Below, in pieces: positions 1 to 8,112 of a DNA stretch of 64,000 nt (position 1 is the first letter of the stretch; every line of letters begins with the position of its first letter). Location: the NCBI RefSeq assembly GCF_004217285.1, contig NZ_SHKS01000002.1, forward strand, positions 186,001 through 250,000, given 5' to 3'. Under the pieces are notes generated by a model that saw only the letters and a program-made list of their open reading frames with translations, made no database searches and was not told the DNA's origin. The stretch is from Streptomyces sp. BK239 (GTDB lineage Bacteria; Actinomycetota; Actinomycetes; Streptomycetales; Streptomycetaceae). A program made the translations under genes and the position numbers.

Positions 1-521
1 ACCGGTTCGACGGCGCGGCTCGTGATGCCGAAATCGACCTGCGAGAGGATTTCCACCCGCCGGTAGTGGCGGATCCTGCCCTGTGCGCTGCGGACCACGT
101 CGTACACGGAGGCCACGTCGCGCTGGCGGCCGAGCCAACCGTCGCAGAGCACCGCGATGGACTGGGCCCGGCGGCCGAACTGGGAGTTGGTGTGGTCGAT
201 CTCCAGGAGGTCCTGGAGGATGACCGACTCGCCGTATTTGTTCTGCAACCGGGAAACGATCAACTGCTGTTCCGCGGCGAGGCCCTGAAGGGTCCGCATC
301 GCGGACTTCAGGACGGTTTTCGTTGCCTCTTCGGCTCTGTCCTGGGCTGCCTCGACGGATTTCGCGTACCCGTTCTCCAGCTCGGTGTGCTGAGCCCTGA
401 GATCTGCGAACTCCTGCCTTAACGCGCGCGTGGCCCTCCGCTGGCGAACAAGGAGGGCGACTGCGACGATCACGGCGACGAGGAGAGCCCAGAATACCGG
501 GTTCTGTATGTAATCAGTCAT
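1..521 (-). CDS. Sensor-like ATP-binding protein, N-terminal part (runs off the window)
   Basis: The start ATG is at 521 and the gene continues past base 1, so only about 173 residues are visible. One membrane segment covers residues 9-27 and is followed by a basic stop (RQRR) and a long helical, coiled-coil-like stretch. Next comes a DHp-like region with 'LLEIDHTNSQFGRRAQ' and 'VLCDGWLGRQ'. This matches the actinobacterial sensor histidine kinase-like ATPases, whose HATPase domain would lie outside the window. Residue L34 is encoded by TTA (420-422), the rarest codon in Streptomyces, so translation may depend on the bldA tRNA. The ribosome binding site is weak. The family assignment rests on recognition of the N-terminal half only. 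Confidence 0.75.
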   Translation of the reverse strand, partial: MTDYIQNPVFWALLVAVIVAVALLVRQRRATRALRQEFADLRAQHTELENGYAKSVEAAQDRAEEATKTVLKSAMRTLQGLAAEQQLIVSRLQNKYGESVILQDLLEIDHTNSQFGRRAQSIAVLCDGWLGRQRDVASVYDVVRSAQGRIRHYRRVEILSQVDFGITSRAVEP

Positions 522-787
522 AAGACTCTCTTCAGGCGACTGACGGCCAGTGCTGAATTCCCGTCAACGCGGGTGGACCGGCGGACCGCCCGCAGCGGGG
601 TCAACGCCCGGACCGTCCCCGTAGTCGAGGATGTCGTCTTCCACCCATCCGCCCGCTCTACAAGCGCCGTGATCGTATCACCACAAGATGCGATCAACGA
701 CCGCCAACATACGCGCCCTTGACGCTCATTGACGGCCCGTCAGACAGCGCGCCGACAGCTTCGCGACAGGCCGCGCCGCCCGGAAGC

Positions 788-877
788 GATAAACGGGGTT
801 CCGCGGCATAACAACGCTCTGCGGCGTAACGGTGTTCTGCGACGTAACAGCGCTCTGCGGCATAACGGTGTTCCGCG
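788..877. repeat. Five imperfect tandem copies of an 18-bp unit
   Basis: Five 18-bp units follow each other at 788, 806, 824, 842 and 860, with a core like GC(A/G)TAACGGTGTTCTGCG. Alternate copies are more alike. Short reading frames cross the array, but none has a ribosome binding site or a recognisable product. The stretch 522-918 otherwise shows no gene. Confidence 0.8.
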
Positions 878-918
878 GCATTCGAGGAGATCGGCGGGCG
901 GCGGGCGCACACACGACA

Positions 919-951
919 AAACCCGCACCGGGTGCACCCCGATGCGGGTTT
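919..951 (-). terminator. Rho-independent terminator of the tRNA-Leu gene
   Basis: A perfect 9-bp inverted repeat (AAACCCGCA at 919-927, TGCGGGTTT at 943-951) lies 9 bp past the 3' end of the tRNA. On the minus strand it runs into TTTT, which is typical for a tRNA terminator. Confidence 0.85.
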
Positions 952-959
952 GTGATGAG

Positions 960-1044
960 TGTCCGAGGGGGGACTTGAACCCCCACGCCCGATAAAGGGC
1001 ACTAGCACCTCAAGCTAGCGCGTCTGCCATTCCGCCACCCGGAC
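960..1044 (-). tRNA. tRNA-Leu (anticodon GAG)
   Basis: The minus strand folds as a class II tRNA of 85 nt. The acceptor arm pairs GTCCGGG with CTCGGAC (one G-U pair), followed by discriminator A73. The anticodon loop CTTGAGG sits on the stem GCTAG/CTAGT and gives anticodon GAG for leucine CUC codons. A long variable arm (GCCCTTTATCGGGC) and the T arm GGGGGTTCAAGTCCCCC are clear. CCA is not encoded. Confidence 0.95.
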
Positions 1045-1163
1045 AAGGTGTCTGCCGCCCGTGCGGGTGGTCCCCGCGGCGACGAGGACAACCATACCAA
1101 GCTTTGGGAGTGCGTTTCACCTGCGTATTCACCGGCCCGGGGCCCCGCCCCGCCGGGGGCCGA

Positions 1164-2102
1164 TCACGGGCAGCGGACGACCTGTCCCGCGTACGACAGG
1201 TTCCCGCCGAAGCCGAACAGCAGGACCGGGTCGCCGGTGGAGAGCACGCCCTGCTCGACCAGCTTGGAGAAGGCGAGCGGGATGCTCGCGGCGGAGGTGT
1301 TCCCGGAATCGGTCACATCGCGCGCGACCACCGCGTTGACGGCGCCGATCTTCTGCGCGAGGGGTTCGATGATCCGCAGGTTCGCCTGGTGCAGGACGAC
1401 GGCGGCGAGGTCCTCGGGGGTGAGCCCCGCCCGCTCGCACGCCTCCCGGGCGAGCGGTGGCAGCCGGGTCGTCGCCCAGCGGTAGACGCTCTGCCCCTCC
1501 TGTGCGAACCGGGCGGGCTGCCCCTCGATGCGCACCGCGTTCCCCATCTCGGGCACCGAGCCCCACAGCACCGGCGCGATGCCCGGCTGCTCGGACGCCT
1601 CGACCACGGCGGCCCCCGCCCCGTCGCCGACGAGGACGCAGGTGGTGCGGTCGTTCCAGTCGGTCACCTCGGACATCTTGTCGGCCCCGATCACCAGGGC
1701 GCGGCGCGCGGCCCCGGCCCGGACGGTGTGGTCGGCGGTGGCCAACGCGTGGGTGAAGCCGGCGCACACCACGTTGACGTCGATCACCGCCGGACCCGGG
1801 ATGCCGAGGCGGGCGGCGACCCGGGCGGCCATGTTGGGCGAGCGGTCGACGGCCGTGGAGGTGGCCACCAGCACGAGGTCGATGTCGGCGGGGGTGAGCC
1901 CGGCCGTCGCGAGGGCCTTGGCGGCGGCGTGCGCGGCCAGTTCGTCTACGGGCTCGTCGGGGCCCGCGATGTGCCGCGTGCGGATGCCCACCCGGCTCGT
2001 GATCCACTCGTCACTGGTGTCGACCATGCCCGCCAGTTCCTCGTTGGTGAGCACCTTGGCGGGCTGGTAGTGGCCGATGGCGGTGATGCGCGAGCCGTTC
2101 AT
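1164..2102 (-). CDS. Beta-ketoacyl-ACP synthase III family protein (FabH-like)
   Basis: This 312-residue thiolase-fold protein has the length of FabH. The catalytic triad is readable: Cys in 'VCAGFTHA' (about residue 111), His in 'VLHQANLRI' and Asn in 'DSGNTSAASIP'. The C-terminus 'LLFGFGGNLSYAG' carries the family's glycine-rich end. FabH enzymes condense an acyl-CoA starter with malonyl-ACP to begin fatty acid or polyketide chains. No acyl carrier protein or other fab gene is adjacent, so this is a stand-alone paralogue rather than the housekeeping fab operon copy, and its substrate cannot be told. The start at 2102 follows a GAGGGGG ribosome binding site. Confidence 0.85.
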   Translation of the reverse strand: MNGSRITAIGHYQPAKVLTNEELAGMVDTSDEWITSRVGIRTRHIAGPDEPVDELAAHAAAKALATAGLTPADIDLVLVATSTAVDRSPNMAARVAARLGIPGPAVIDVNVVCAGFTHALATADHTVRAGAARRALVIGADKMSEVTDWNDRTTCVLVGDGAGAAVVEASEQPGIAPVLWGSVPEMGNAVRIEGQPARFAQEGQSVYRWATTRLPPLAREACERAGLTPEDLAAVVLHQANLRIIEPLAQKIGAVNAVVARDVTDSGNTSAASIPLAFSKLVEQGVLSTGDPVLLFGFGGNLSYAGQVVRCP

Positions 2103-2186
2103 GAGCGGGTCCCCCTCGTTGCCTTGGGTAGCGGGATCCACCAGTCTGGTGAGTGACTCGCGGGTACGGGGACGCGACAAGCGACA

Positions 2187-2216
2187 GGAAACACGAGCCG
2201 GGCTTGTCGGTTTCCC
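2187..2216. promoter_or_regulatory. Imperfect palindrome upstream of the FabH-like gene (candidate operator)
   Basis: GGAAACACGAGCC (2187-2199) is followed directly by its near inverse GGGCTTGTCGGTTTCC. The outer GGAAAC/GTTTCC arms match exactly, with a 2-nt offset inside. It lies about 85-115 bp before the FabH-like start and could be a repressor site. No cognate regulator is adjacent. Confidence 0.4.
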
Positions 2217-2219
2217 GCT

Positions 2220-2323
2220 AGGGGCTGTCCGGCGGATCAAGTCGCAGGAAAGCAACGGGACCGTTCGGCCCAGGTGGGCGTGCCAGCCCCCGCGTCTGCG
2301 GCATGATCCGCCGGACAGCCCCT
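2220..2323. mobile_element. 104-bp MITE-like element with 20-bp perfect terminal inverted repeats
   Basis: AGGGGCTGTCCGGCGGATCA (2220-2239) is repeated exactly in inverse at 2304-2323, enclosing 64 bp with no coding capacity. Termini of the GGGGCTGTC type resemble those of IS5-family elements of Streptomyces, so a non-autonomous derivative is likely. No convincing target duplication is visible. The insertion lies between the divergent FabH-like gene and fdhD. Confidence 0.65.
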
Positions 2324-2405
2324 GACCTCCGGGCCGCGACCCGCGCTCGGCGTGCAGGACAATGAGATCGTCAGGGTCACGTACAGAACCGGGGCTGATC
2401 ACGCC

Positions 2406-3254
2406 ATGGGACGAGTCACCGAACGACGCAAGGTGCTCCGCATACGGGACGGGGCGCTCTCCACCCGGCCGGACACGCTCGTCGCGGAGGAGCCGCTGGA
2501 GATCCGGCTCGACGGCCGGCCGCTCGCCATCACCATGCGCACGCCCGGCGACGACTTCGCGCTGGCCGCCGGCTTCCTGGTCAGCGAGGGCGTCCTGGCC
2601 GAGGCGTCCGATCTGCTGAACATCGTGTACTGCGCCGGGGCGACGGCGGACGGGACGAACACGTACAACGTGGTGGACGTGAGGACGGCGCCGCACGTCG
2701 TCGTCCCCGACATCACCCTGGAGCGCAACGTCTACACCACCTCCTCCTGCGGTCTGTGCGGCAAGGCGAGCCTGGACGCGGTCCGTACGACGGCCCGCTG
2801 GCCCATCGCCGACACGCCGCCGCTGCGGGTGGAGCCGGAGCTGCTGTCGGCCCTTCCGGACCGGCTGCGCGCGGCCCAGCGGGTCTTCGACCGGACCGGG
2901 GGGCTGCACGCGGCGGCGCTGTTCTCGGAGGACGGGGAGCTGCTGGACGTGCGGGAGGACGTCGGGCGTCACAACGCGGTCGACAAGCTGGTGGGCCGTG
3001 CCCTGCGGGACGGCGCGCTGCCGCTGTCCCGCACCATCCTGCTGGTGTCGGGCCGGGCCTCGTTCGAGCTGGCCCAGAAGGCCGTGATGGCGGGCATCCC
3101 GGTGCTCGCGGCGGTCTCGGCGCCGTCCTCGCTGGCGGTGGACCTCGCGGCGGAGACCGGGCTGACGCTGGTGGGCTTCCTGCGGGGCTCCTCCATGAAC
3201 GTGTACGCGGGTGAGGACCGCATCGCCCTGCGGAGCACGGCCGACCGGGGCTGA
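2406..3254 (+). CDS. fdhD: Formate dehydrogenase accessory sulfurtransferase FdhD
   Basis: This 282-residue protein matches FdhD throughout. The block '[20 protein letters not shown]' and the redox-active pair in '[13 protein letters not shown]' (CxxC, about residue 117) are diagnostic, and '[15 protein letters not shown]' and '[15 protein letters not shown]' are the other conserved blocks. FdhD takes sulfur from a cysteine desulfurase and sulfurates the molybdenum bis-MGD cofactor, which is needed for formate dehydrogenase activity in the cytoplasm. The ATG at 2406 (MGRVTERRK) was chosen over the in-frame start at 2352 because FdhD homologues begin there. No formate dehydrogenase gene is adjacent. 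Confidence 0.92.
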   Translation: MGRVTERRKVLRIRDGALSTRPDTLVAEEPLEIRLDGRPLAITMRTPGDDFALAAGFLVSEGVLAEASDLLNIVYCAGATADGTNTYNVVDVRTAPHVVVPDITLERNVYTTSSCGLCGKASLDAVRTTARWPIADTPPLRVEPELLSALPDRLRAAQRVFDRTGGLHAAALFSEDGELLDVREDVGRHNAVDKLVGRALRDGALPLSRTILLVSGRASFELAQKAVMAGIPVLAAVSAPSSLAVDLAAETGLTLVGFLRGSSMNVYAGEDRIALRSTADRG

Positions 3255-3282
3255 GCGGCCCCGGAGGGTCCTCGCGCCGTCG

Positions 3283-3810
3283 TCATCCCGTCCCGAACGT
3301 CACCTGCCCCGCGGAGGCCACCGTGCCCAGACGGGGGAAGTCGAGCCGTACCGACGCCTCGTGCTCCGGTTCGGTGAGGGCGGACATGGCGTCCTCGACG
3401 AAGACGAGGTCGTAGCCGAGGTCGCTCGCGGCGCGGGCCGTGGACTCCACGCCGAGGTTGGTGGCGATGCCGCCGAACACCAGCGTGGCGACACCGCGCC
3501 GGCGCAGCCGCTCCTCCAGGCCCGTGGCGTGGAACCCGCCCAGGGTCTGCTTGACGACCTCGATGTCGCCGTCGCGCGGCAGCCCTTGGGCCAGCGAACT
3601 GCCGGGCGGCTGCTCGGCGACGCCGGGCCGTTCGACGCGGACGAGGACGACGGGAGCCCCGGCCGCACGGAACCTGCCCGCCAACTCCTCGGCGGTGGCG
3701 AGCACTTCGGCGCCCTTGCGGGGCGCCAGGGGCAGCGCGAGGATCCGGTCCATCAGGTCGACGAGGACGAGGGCGGTGCGCGCGGGGTCGAGCACGAGGG
3801 GTGCGGTCAT
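3283..3810 (-). CDS. Isochorismatase/cysteine hydrolase-fold protein lacking the usual cysteine
   Basis: This 175-residue protein has the fold and length of the isochorismatase-like hydrolases. The Asp of the usual triad is in 'VLVDLMD' (about residue 18) and the Lys in 'VVKQTLGGF' (about 87). The nucleophile position, normally Cys in a 'T-x-x-C-V' motif, reads 'ATNLGVESTARAASDLGY', so it is Gly. Family members with Gly here (isochorismatases such as EntB and PhzD) act without a covalent thioester, while amidases need the Cys. It is convergent with fdhD and co-directional with the transporter gene 19 bp upstream. The substrate is unknown. Confidence 0.75.
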   Translation of the reverse strand: MTAPLVLDPARTALVLVDLMDRILALPLAPRKGAEVLATAEELAGRFRAAGAPVVLVRVERPGVAEQPPGSSLAQGLPRDGDIEVVKQTLGGFHATGLEERLRRRGVATLVFGGIATNLGVESTARAASDLGYDLVFVEDAMSALTEPEHEASVRLDFPRLGTVASAGQVTFGTG

Positions 3811-3829
3811 GACGGAACGTTATCCGTCG

Positions 3830-4930
3830 TCAGCCGTCCGCACCGGAAATCCCGGTCAACGGCTGTGTGAACTGGTCGCGTTCGGGTTCCGGCAGCGGGT
3901 CGCGGGCCCGGCGCTTGGCGATCACCGCGCAGACCATGAGCTGCATCTGGTGGAAGAGCATCAGCGGCAGCACCGCCAGTGAGGCGTGCGCCCCGAACAG
4001 CACGCTCGCCATGGGAAGCCCCGAGGCGAGGGACTTCTTGGAGCCGGCGAACTGGATCGCGATCCGGTCCGCGCGGCCGAACCGCAGCGCCTTCGCGCCG
4101 TACCAGGTCAGCGCGAGCATCACGGCGAGCAGCACGGCCTCGACGACCACCAGAGCGCCCAGCCGGCCCACGCCGACCCGGGTCCAGACGCCCTGGACCA
4201 TGCCCTCGCTGAACGCGGTGTAGACGACGAGCAGGATGGAGCCCCGGTCGACGTATCCGAGGACCTTCTTGTGCCGGGCGACGAAACCACCGATCCAGCG
4301 CCGCAGCACCTGCCCCGCGACGAACGGCACGAGCAGTTGCAGCACGATCTCGACGAGCGAGTCCGCCGAGAAGCCGCCGCCGGTGCCGCCGAGCACCGCG
4401 GCGGCCAGCAGCGGGGTGACGACGATCCCGGCGAGCGAGGAGAAGGACCCGGCGCAGATCGCCGCGGGGACGTTGCCGCGGGCGATGGAGGTGAAGGCGA
4501 TCGACGACTGGACCGTCGACGGGACGAGGGTGAGGAAGAGCAGACCCTGGTAGAGCGGGTCGGTCAGGACCACCGGGACCAGTCCGCGGGCGGCCAGGCC
4601 GAGCACCGGGAACACGACGAACGTGCAGGCCAGGACGGTGACGTGCAGTCGCCAGTGCTTCAGGCCGTCCAGCGCCTCACGGGTGGACAGCCGGGCGCCG
4701 TACAGGAAGAAGAGGAAGGCGATCGCGGCCGTGGAGGCGCCGGAGGCCACGTCGGCGGCCGTCCCGCGCGCCGGGAGGAGCGCGGCGAGGCCCACGGTCC
4801 CCAGCAGCAGGAGGATGTACGGATCGATCGGCAGACGGCTCGGCAGTCGGCTCGGCCGGCGCAGGCGTTTCACGGTGCTCCACATGCTCTTCTTGCTCTG
4901 CTTGCTCTTGACTCTTCTCGCCCTGACCAT
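3830..4930 (-). CDS. Bile acid:sodium symporter (SBF-like) family transporter
   Basis: This 366-residue membrane protein has about ten hydrophobic segments after a basic N-terminus. The SBF signature 'LVPSTVQSSIAFTSIARGN' and 'RIAIQFAGSKKSLASGLPM' mark the two crossing-helix regions of the bile-acid symporter/CPA fold. Members transport organic anions with sodium; the substrate here is unknown. The ATG at 4930 is preceded by GGAGGGCACG, a strong ribosome binding site. The gene is divergent from a LysR regulator with only 97 bp between starts, the usual arrangement for regulator and target. Confidence 0.85.
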   Translation of the reverse strand: MVRARRVKSKQSKKSMWSTVKRLRRPSRLPSRLPIDPYILLLLGTVGLAALLPARGTAADVASGASTAAIAFLFFLYGARLSTREALDGLKHWRLHVTVLACTFVVFPVLGLAARGLVPVVLTDPLYQGLLFLTLVPSTVQSSIAFTSIARGNVPAAICAGSFSSLAGIVVTPLLAAAVLGGTGGGFSADSLVEIVLQLLVPFVAGQVLRRWIGGFVARHKKVLGYVDRGSILLVVYTAFSEGMVQGVWTRVGVGRLGALVVVEAVLLAVMLALTWYGAKALRFGRADRIAIQFAGSKKSLASGLPMASVLFGAHASLAVLPLMLFHQMQLMVCAVIAKRRARDPLPEPERDQFTQPLTGISGADG

Positions 4931-5027
4931 CGTGCCCTCCGTCGCCGTGATCGGGAATCCGGCACACCCCTCTGACTGCCATCGCGGTTCGTGATGACCG
5001 CTGCCTGCCGGGGGTACCGTGATCGGT

Positions 5028-5894
5028 ATGTACGACCCCTCTCACCTGCGCACCTTCCTCGCGGTGGCCCAGACGCTGAGTTTCACGCAGGCCGCTCGCC
5101 GGCTGGGGCTGCGCCAGTCCACGGTGAGCCAGCACGTGCGCCGGCTGGAGGAGGCGGCCGGGCGGACGCTGTTCTCCCGGGACACGCACTCCGTGGAGCT
5201 GACCGAGGACGGTGAGGCGATGCTCGGCTTCGCCCGCCGGATCCTGGAGGTGCACGAGCAGGCGACGGCGTTCTTCACCGGCACCCGGCTGCGCGGCCGG
5301 CTCCGCTTCGGCGCCTCCGAGGACTTCGTGCTGACGCGGCTGCCGGAGATCCTGGAGGGCTTCCGGCACGACCACCCGGAGGTGGACCTGGAGCTCACCG
5401 TGGAGCTGTCCGGCACCCTTCACGAGCAGCTGGCCGCCGGGAAGCTGGACCTGGTGCTGGCCAAGCGGCGCCCCGAGGACGGCCGGGGCGAGCTGGTCCA
5501 CCACGACGAGCTGGTGTGGATCGGCGCGGAGCGGCTGCGCCTGGACCCCGACCGCCCGGTCCCGCTCATCGTCTACCCGCCGCCCGGCATCACCCGGGCG
5601 CTCGCCCTGGAGGCGCTGGAGCGACAGGGCCGGGCGTGGCGGATCGCGTGCACGAGCGGCAGCCTCAACGGGCTGATCGCAGCGGCCCTGGCCGGGCTGG
5701 GCGTGATGGCGCACTCACGGGGCCTGATCCCGCCCGGGCTGGTCCGCGTGCCGGAGCGGTCGGGGCTGCCGGAGCTGGGCCGGGTGGACTTCGTCCTGGT
5801 GCACGGCCGCCGCCGCCCGTCCGCACAGGGCGCGGCGGACGCCCTGGCGACGGCGATCCTCGCGGCCGGCGACCGGCTGCGGCGCCGCACCTGA
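5028..5894 (+). CDS. LysR family transcriptional regulator
   Basis: This 288-residue protein has the classic LysR layout. The N-terminal winged helix-turn-helix (residues 3-60) contains 'LSFTQAARRLGLRQSTVSQHV'. A linker helix and an effector-binding domain follow ('GRLRFGASEDFVLTRLPEIL' at about 90-110). It is divergent from the SBF-like transporter, so it probably controls that gene and itself from the 97-bp shared region. The ATG at 5028 (MYDPSHLRTF) was preferred to the start at 5019 because the family begins about three residues before the 'LRTF' helix. The effector is unknown. Confidence 0.9.
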   Translation: MYDPSHLRTFLAVAQTLSFTQAARRLGLRQSTVSQHVRRLEEAAGRTLFSRDTHSVELTEDGEAMLGFARRILEVHEQATAFFTGTRLRGRLRFGASEDFVLTRLPEILEGFRHDHPEVDLELTVELSGTLHEQLAAGKLDLVLAKRRPEDGRGELVHHDELVWIGAERLRLDPDRPVPLIVYPPPGITRALALEALERQGRAWRIACTSGSLNGLIAAALAGLGVMAHSRGLIPPGLVRVPERSGLPELGRVDFVLVHGRRRPSAQGAADALATAILAAGDRLRRRT

Positions 5895-6175
5895 GACGGG
5901 AGCCTCAGGCGCCGTACGGCAGCCGTGCAGGGCCGCACGAGAGCCGCTCGGGGAGTCGGACGGCGTGACCGGAACGGGAAGATTCGGTGGAGGTTACGGC
6001 ACCGAAACTTACTCGGACGTCAGCTTCCTGTCCGACCCTTCCCCATGTGGGCCCTTTTTCCGGCACTGACCGGCGCAGACGAGAGCATCGCTCGCTTTTC
6101 CACCCCCTCCCGCACCCGTCGGGGGTGGGGTAGCTTTCACGGCGCTGTGGGGCATTGAGAAGCGGGGTGCGGGAT

Positions 6176-8002
6176 TTGCGCGAGTTCTCCAACCCTCCCT
6201 TGGCGCTGGCGCCGCCGGTGGGCGGACTGGCCGACGTCGTCTTCGAGCACGCCCAGGAGGACCCGCAGCACATCGCGCTCGGCCGCAAGGACGAACGGGG
6301 CGAGTGGCGGGACGTCACCTCCGCCGAGTTCCGCGACGAGGTCCTCGCGCTCGCCAAGGGCCTGCTCTCGCAGGGCGTCCGCTTCGGCGACCGCGTCGCG
6401 ATCATGTCGCGCACCCGGTACGAGTGGACCCTCTTCGACTTCGCCCTGTGGACCGTCGGCGCCCAGGTGGTGCCGGTCTATCCGACGTCCTCCGCCGAGC
6501 AGTGTTTCTGGATGCTGCACGACGCGGAGGTCACGGCCGCCGTCGTGGAGCACGAGGACCACGCGATGACGATCGCCACCGTCATCGACCGCCTCCCCGC
6601 GCTGCGCAGACTCTGGCAGCTCGACTCCGGCTGTGTGCAGGAGCTCTACGAGGCGGGCGCCGGGCTGGACGACGACGTGGTGCACCGGCACCGGGAGGCG
6701 GTCACGCCCGACTCGGTCGCCACGATCATCTACACCTCCGGCACCACCGGCCGCCCCAAGGGCTGCGTCATCTCGCACGGCAACTTCATGTTCGAGGCGG
6801 ACACGGTCATCGAGCGCTGGGAGCCGGTGTTCCACTCCCGCCGGGGCGACGAAGCGGCCACCCTGCTCTTCCTGCCGCTCGCGCACGTCTTCGGGCGGAT
6901 GGTGGAGGTCGCCGCGATCCGCGGCCGGGTCCGCTTCGGCCACCAGCCGCAACTGCACGCCGCCGCCCTGCTGCCCGATCTCGCCGCCTTCAAGCCGACC
7001 TTCTTCCTGGCCGTGCCGTACATCTTCGAGAAGGTCTTCAACGCGGCCCGCCGCAAGGCGGAGCGGGAGGGGAAGGCCGGGCCGTTCGAGAAGGCGGTCG
7101 GGGTGGCCGTGCAGTACGCGGAGGCCGTGGAGGCGAAGGCGTGGGGCACGGGGCCCGGTCCGTCGGCGGGTCTGCGCGTGCAGCACCAGCTGTTCGACAA
7201 GCTCGTCTACTCCAAGGTGCGCGCCGCGATGGGCGGCCGGGTCCGGCACGCCATGTCCGGCGGCTCGGCGATGGACCGCACGCTGGGGCTGTTCTTCGCC
7301 GGCGCGGGCGTGCAGATCTACGAGGGCTACGGCCTGACCGAGTCGACCGCGGCCGCGACCGCCAACCCGCCCGGGCGCACCCGGTACGGCACCGTCGGCC
7401 AGGCCATCCCCGGCATGACCGTGCACCTCGCGGACGACGGGGAGATCTGGCTGCGCGGGGGGAACGTCTTCCAGGGGTACCTGAACAATCCCAAGGCCAC
7501 CGACGAGACGCTGCACGACGGCTGGCTGGCCACCGGCGACCTGGGCTCCCTCGACGAGGACGGCTACCTCACCATCACCGGCCGCAAGAAGGAGATCCTC
7601 GTCACTTCCGGCGGCAAGAGCGTTTCCCCCGGGCTGCTGGAGGAACGTGTTCGGGACCATCCGCTGGTGAACCAGTGCATCGTCGTCGGCAACGACCGGC
7701 CGTTCGTCGCCGCTCTGGTCACCCTCGATCAGGAGGCCGTCGAACACTGGCTGCAGATGCGGGCCAAGCCGCAGCTGGCTCCGGCCGATCTGGTGCGCGA
7801 CGCGGACCTGGAGGCGGAGGTGCGCCGGGCCGTCGTCGCCGCGAACACGCTGGTGTCGCAGGCGGAGTCCATCCGCACCTTCCGCATCCTCGCCCAGCCG
7901 TTCACCGAGGAGCACGGCCTGCTGACACCGTCGCTGAAGCTGAAGCGCAAAGCCATCGAAAACGCGTACGCCGACGAGGTCGAAGCGCTGTACCGCACCT
8001 GA
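6176..8002 (+). CDS. Long-chain acyl-CoA synthetase (AMP-forming, FadD15 type)
   Basis: The protein has about 608 residues, the usual length of long-chain FadD. The P-loop 'YTSGTTGRPKGC', the adenylation motif 'YEGYGLTESTAA' and the C-terminal hinge 'LATGDLGSLDEDGYLTITGRKKEI' are all present. It activates fatty acids to acyl-CoA via acyl-AMP at the membrane or in the cytoplasm. The start is uncertain: TTG 6155, GTG 6167 and TTG 6176 are in frame. The last was chosen because homologues begin at 'xREFSNPP'. About 280 bp separate it from the LysR gene; no other gene is evident there. Confidence 0.9.
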   Translation: MREFSNPPLALAPPVGGLADVVFEHAQEDPQHIALGRKDERGEWRDVTSAEFRDEVLALAKGLLSQGVRFGDRVAIMSRTRYEWTLFDFALWTVGAQVVPVYPTSSAEQCFWMLHDAEVTAAVVEHEDHAMTIATVIDRLPALRRLWQLDSGCVQELYEAGAGLDDDVVHRHREAVTPDSVATIIYTSGTTGRPKGCVISHGNFMFEADTVIERWEPVFHSRRGDEAATLLFLPLAHVFGRMVEVAAIRGRVRFGHQPQLHAAALLPDLAAFKPTFFLAVPYIFEKVFNAARRKAEREGKAGPFEKAVGVAVQYAEAVEAKAWGTGPGPSAGLRVQHQLFDKLVYSKVRAAMGGRVRHAMSGGSAMDRTLGLFFAGAGVQIYEGYGLTESTAAATANPPGRTRYGTVGQAIPGMTVHLADDGEIWLRGGNVFQGYLNNPKATDETLHDGWLATGDLGSLDEDGYLTITGRKKEILVTSGGKSVSPGLLEERVRDHPLVNQCIVVGNDRPFVAALVTLDQEAVEHWLQMRAKPQLAPADLVRDADLEAEVRRAVVAANTLVSQAESIRTFRILAQPFTEEHGLLTPSLKLKRKAIENAYADEVEALYRT

Positions 8003-8112
8003 GGCTCCCCGCAGACCCGCCGAAGCGGATTCCGGAGTCAGGAATGCATCACGCCTCGTGATCGTTGACGATGGGAGACACTTTTGACGGACAACCGAAG
8101 GATCAAGGGCTC

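Noticed and set aside
960..1044. tRNA-Leu as the attachment site of an integrated element
   Set aside because: No integrase gene and no second copy of the tRNA 3' end are visible in the window; only the short repeat array is nearby.
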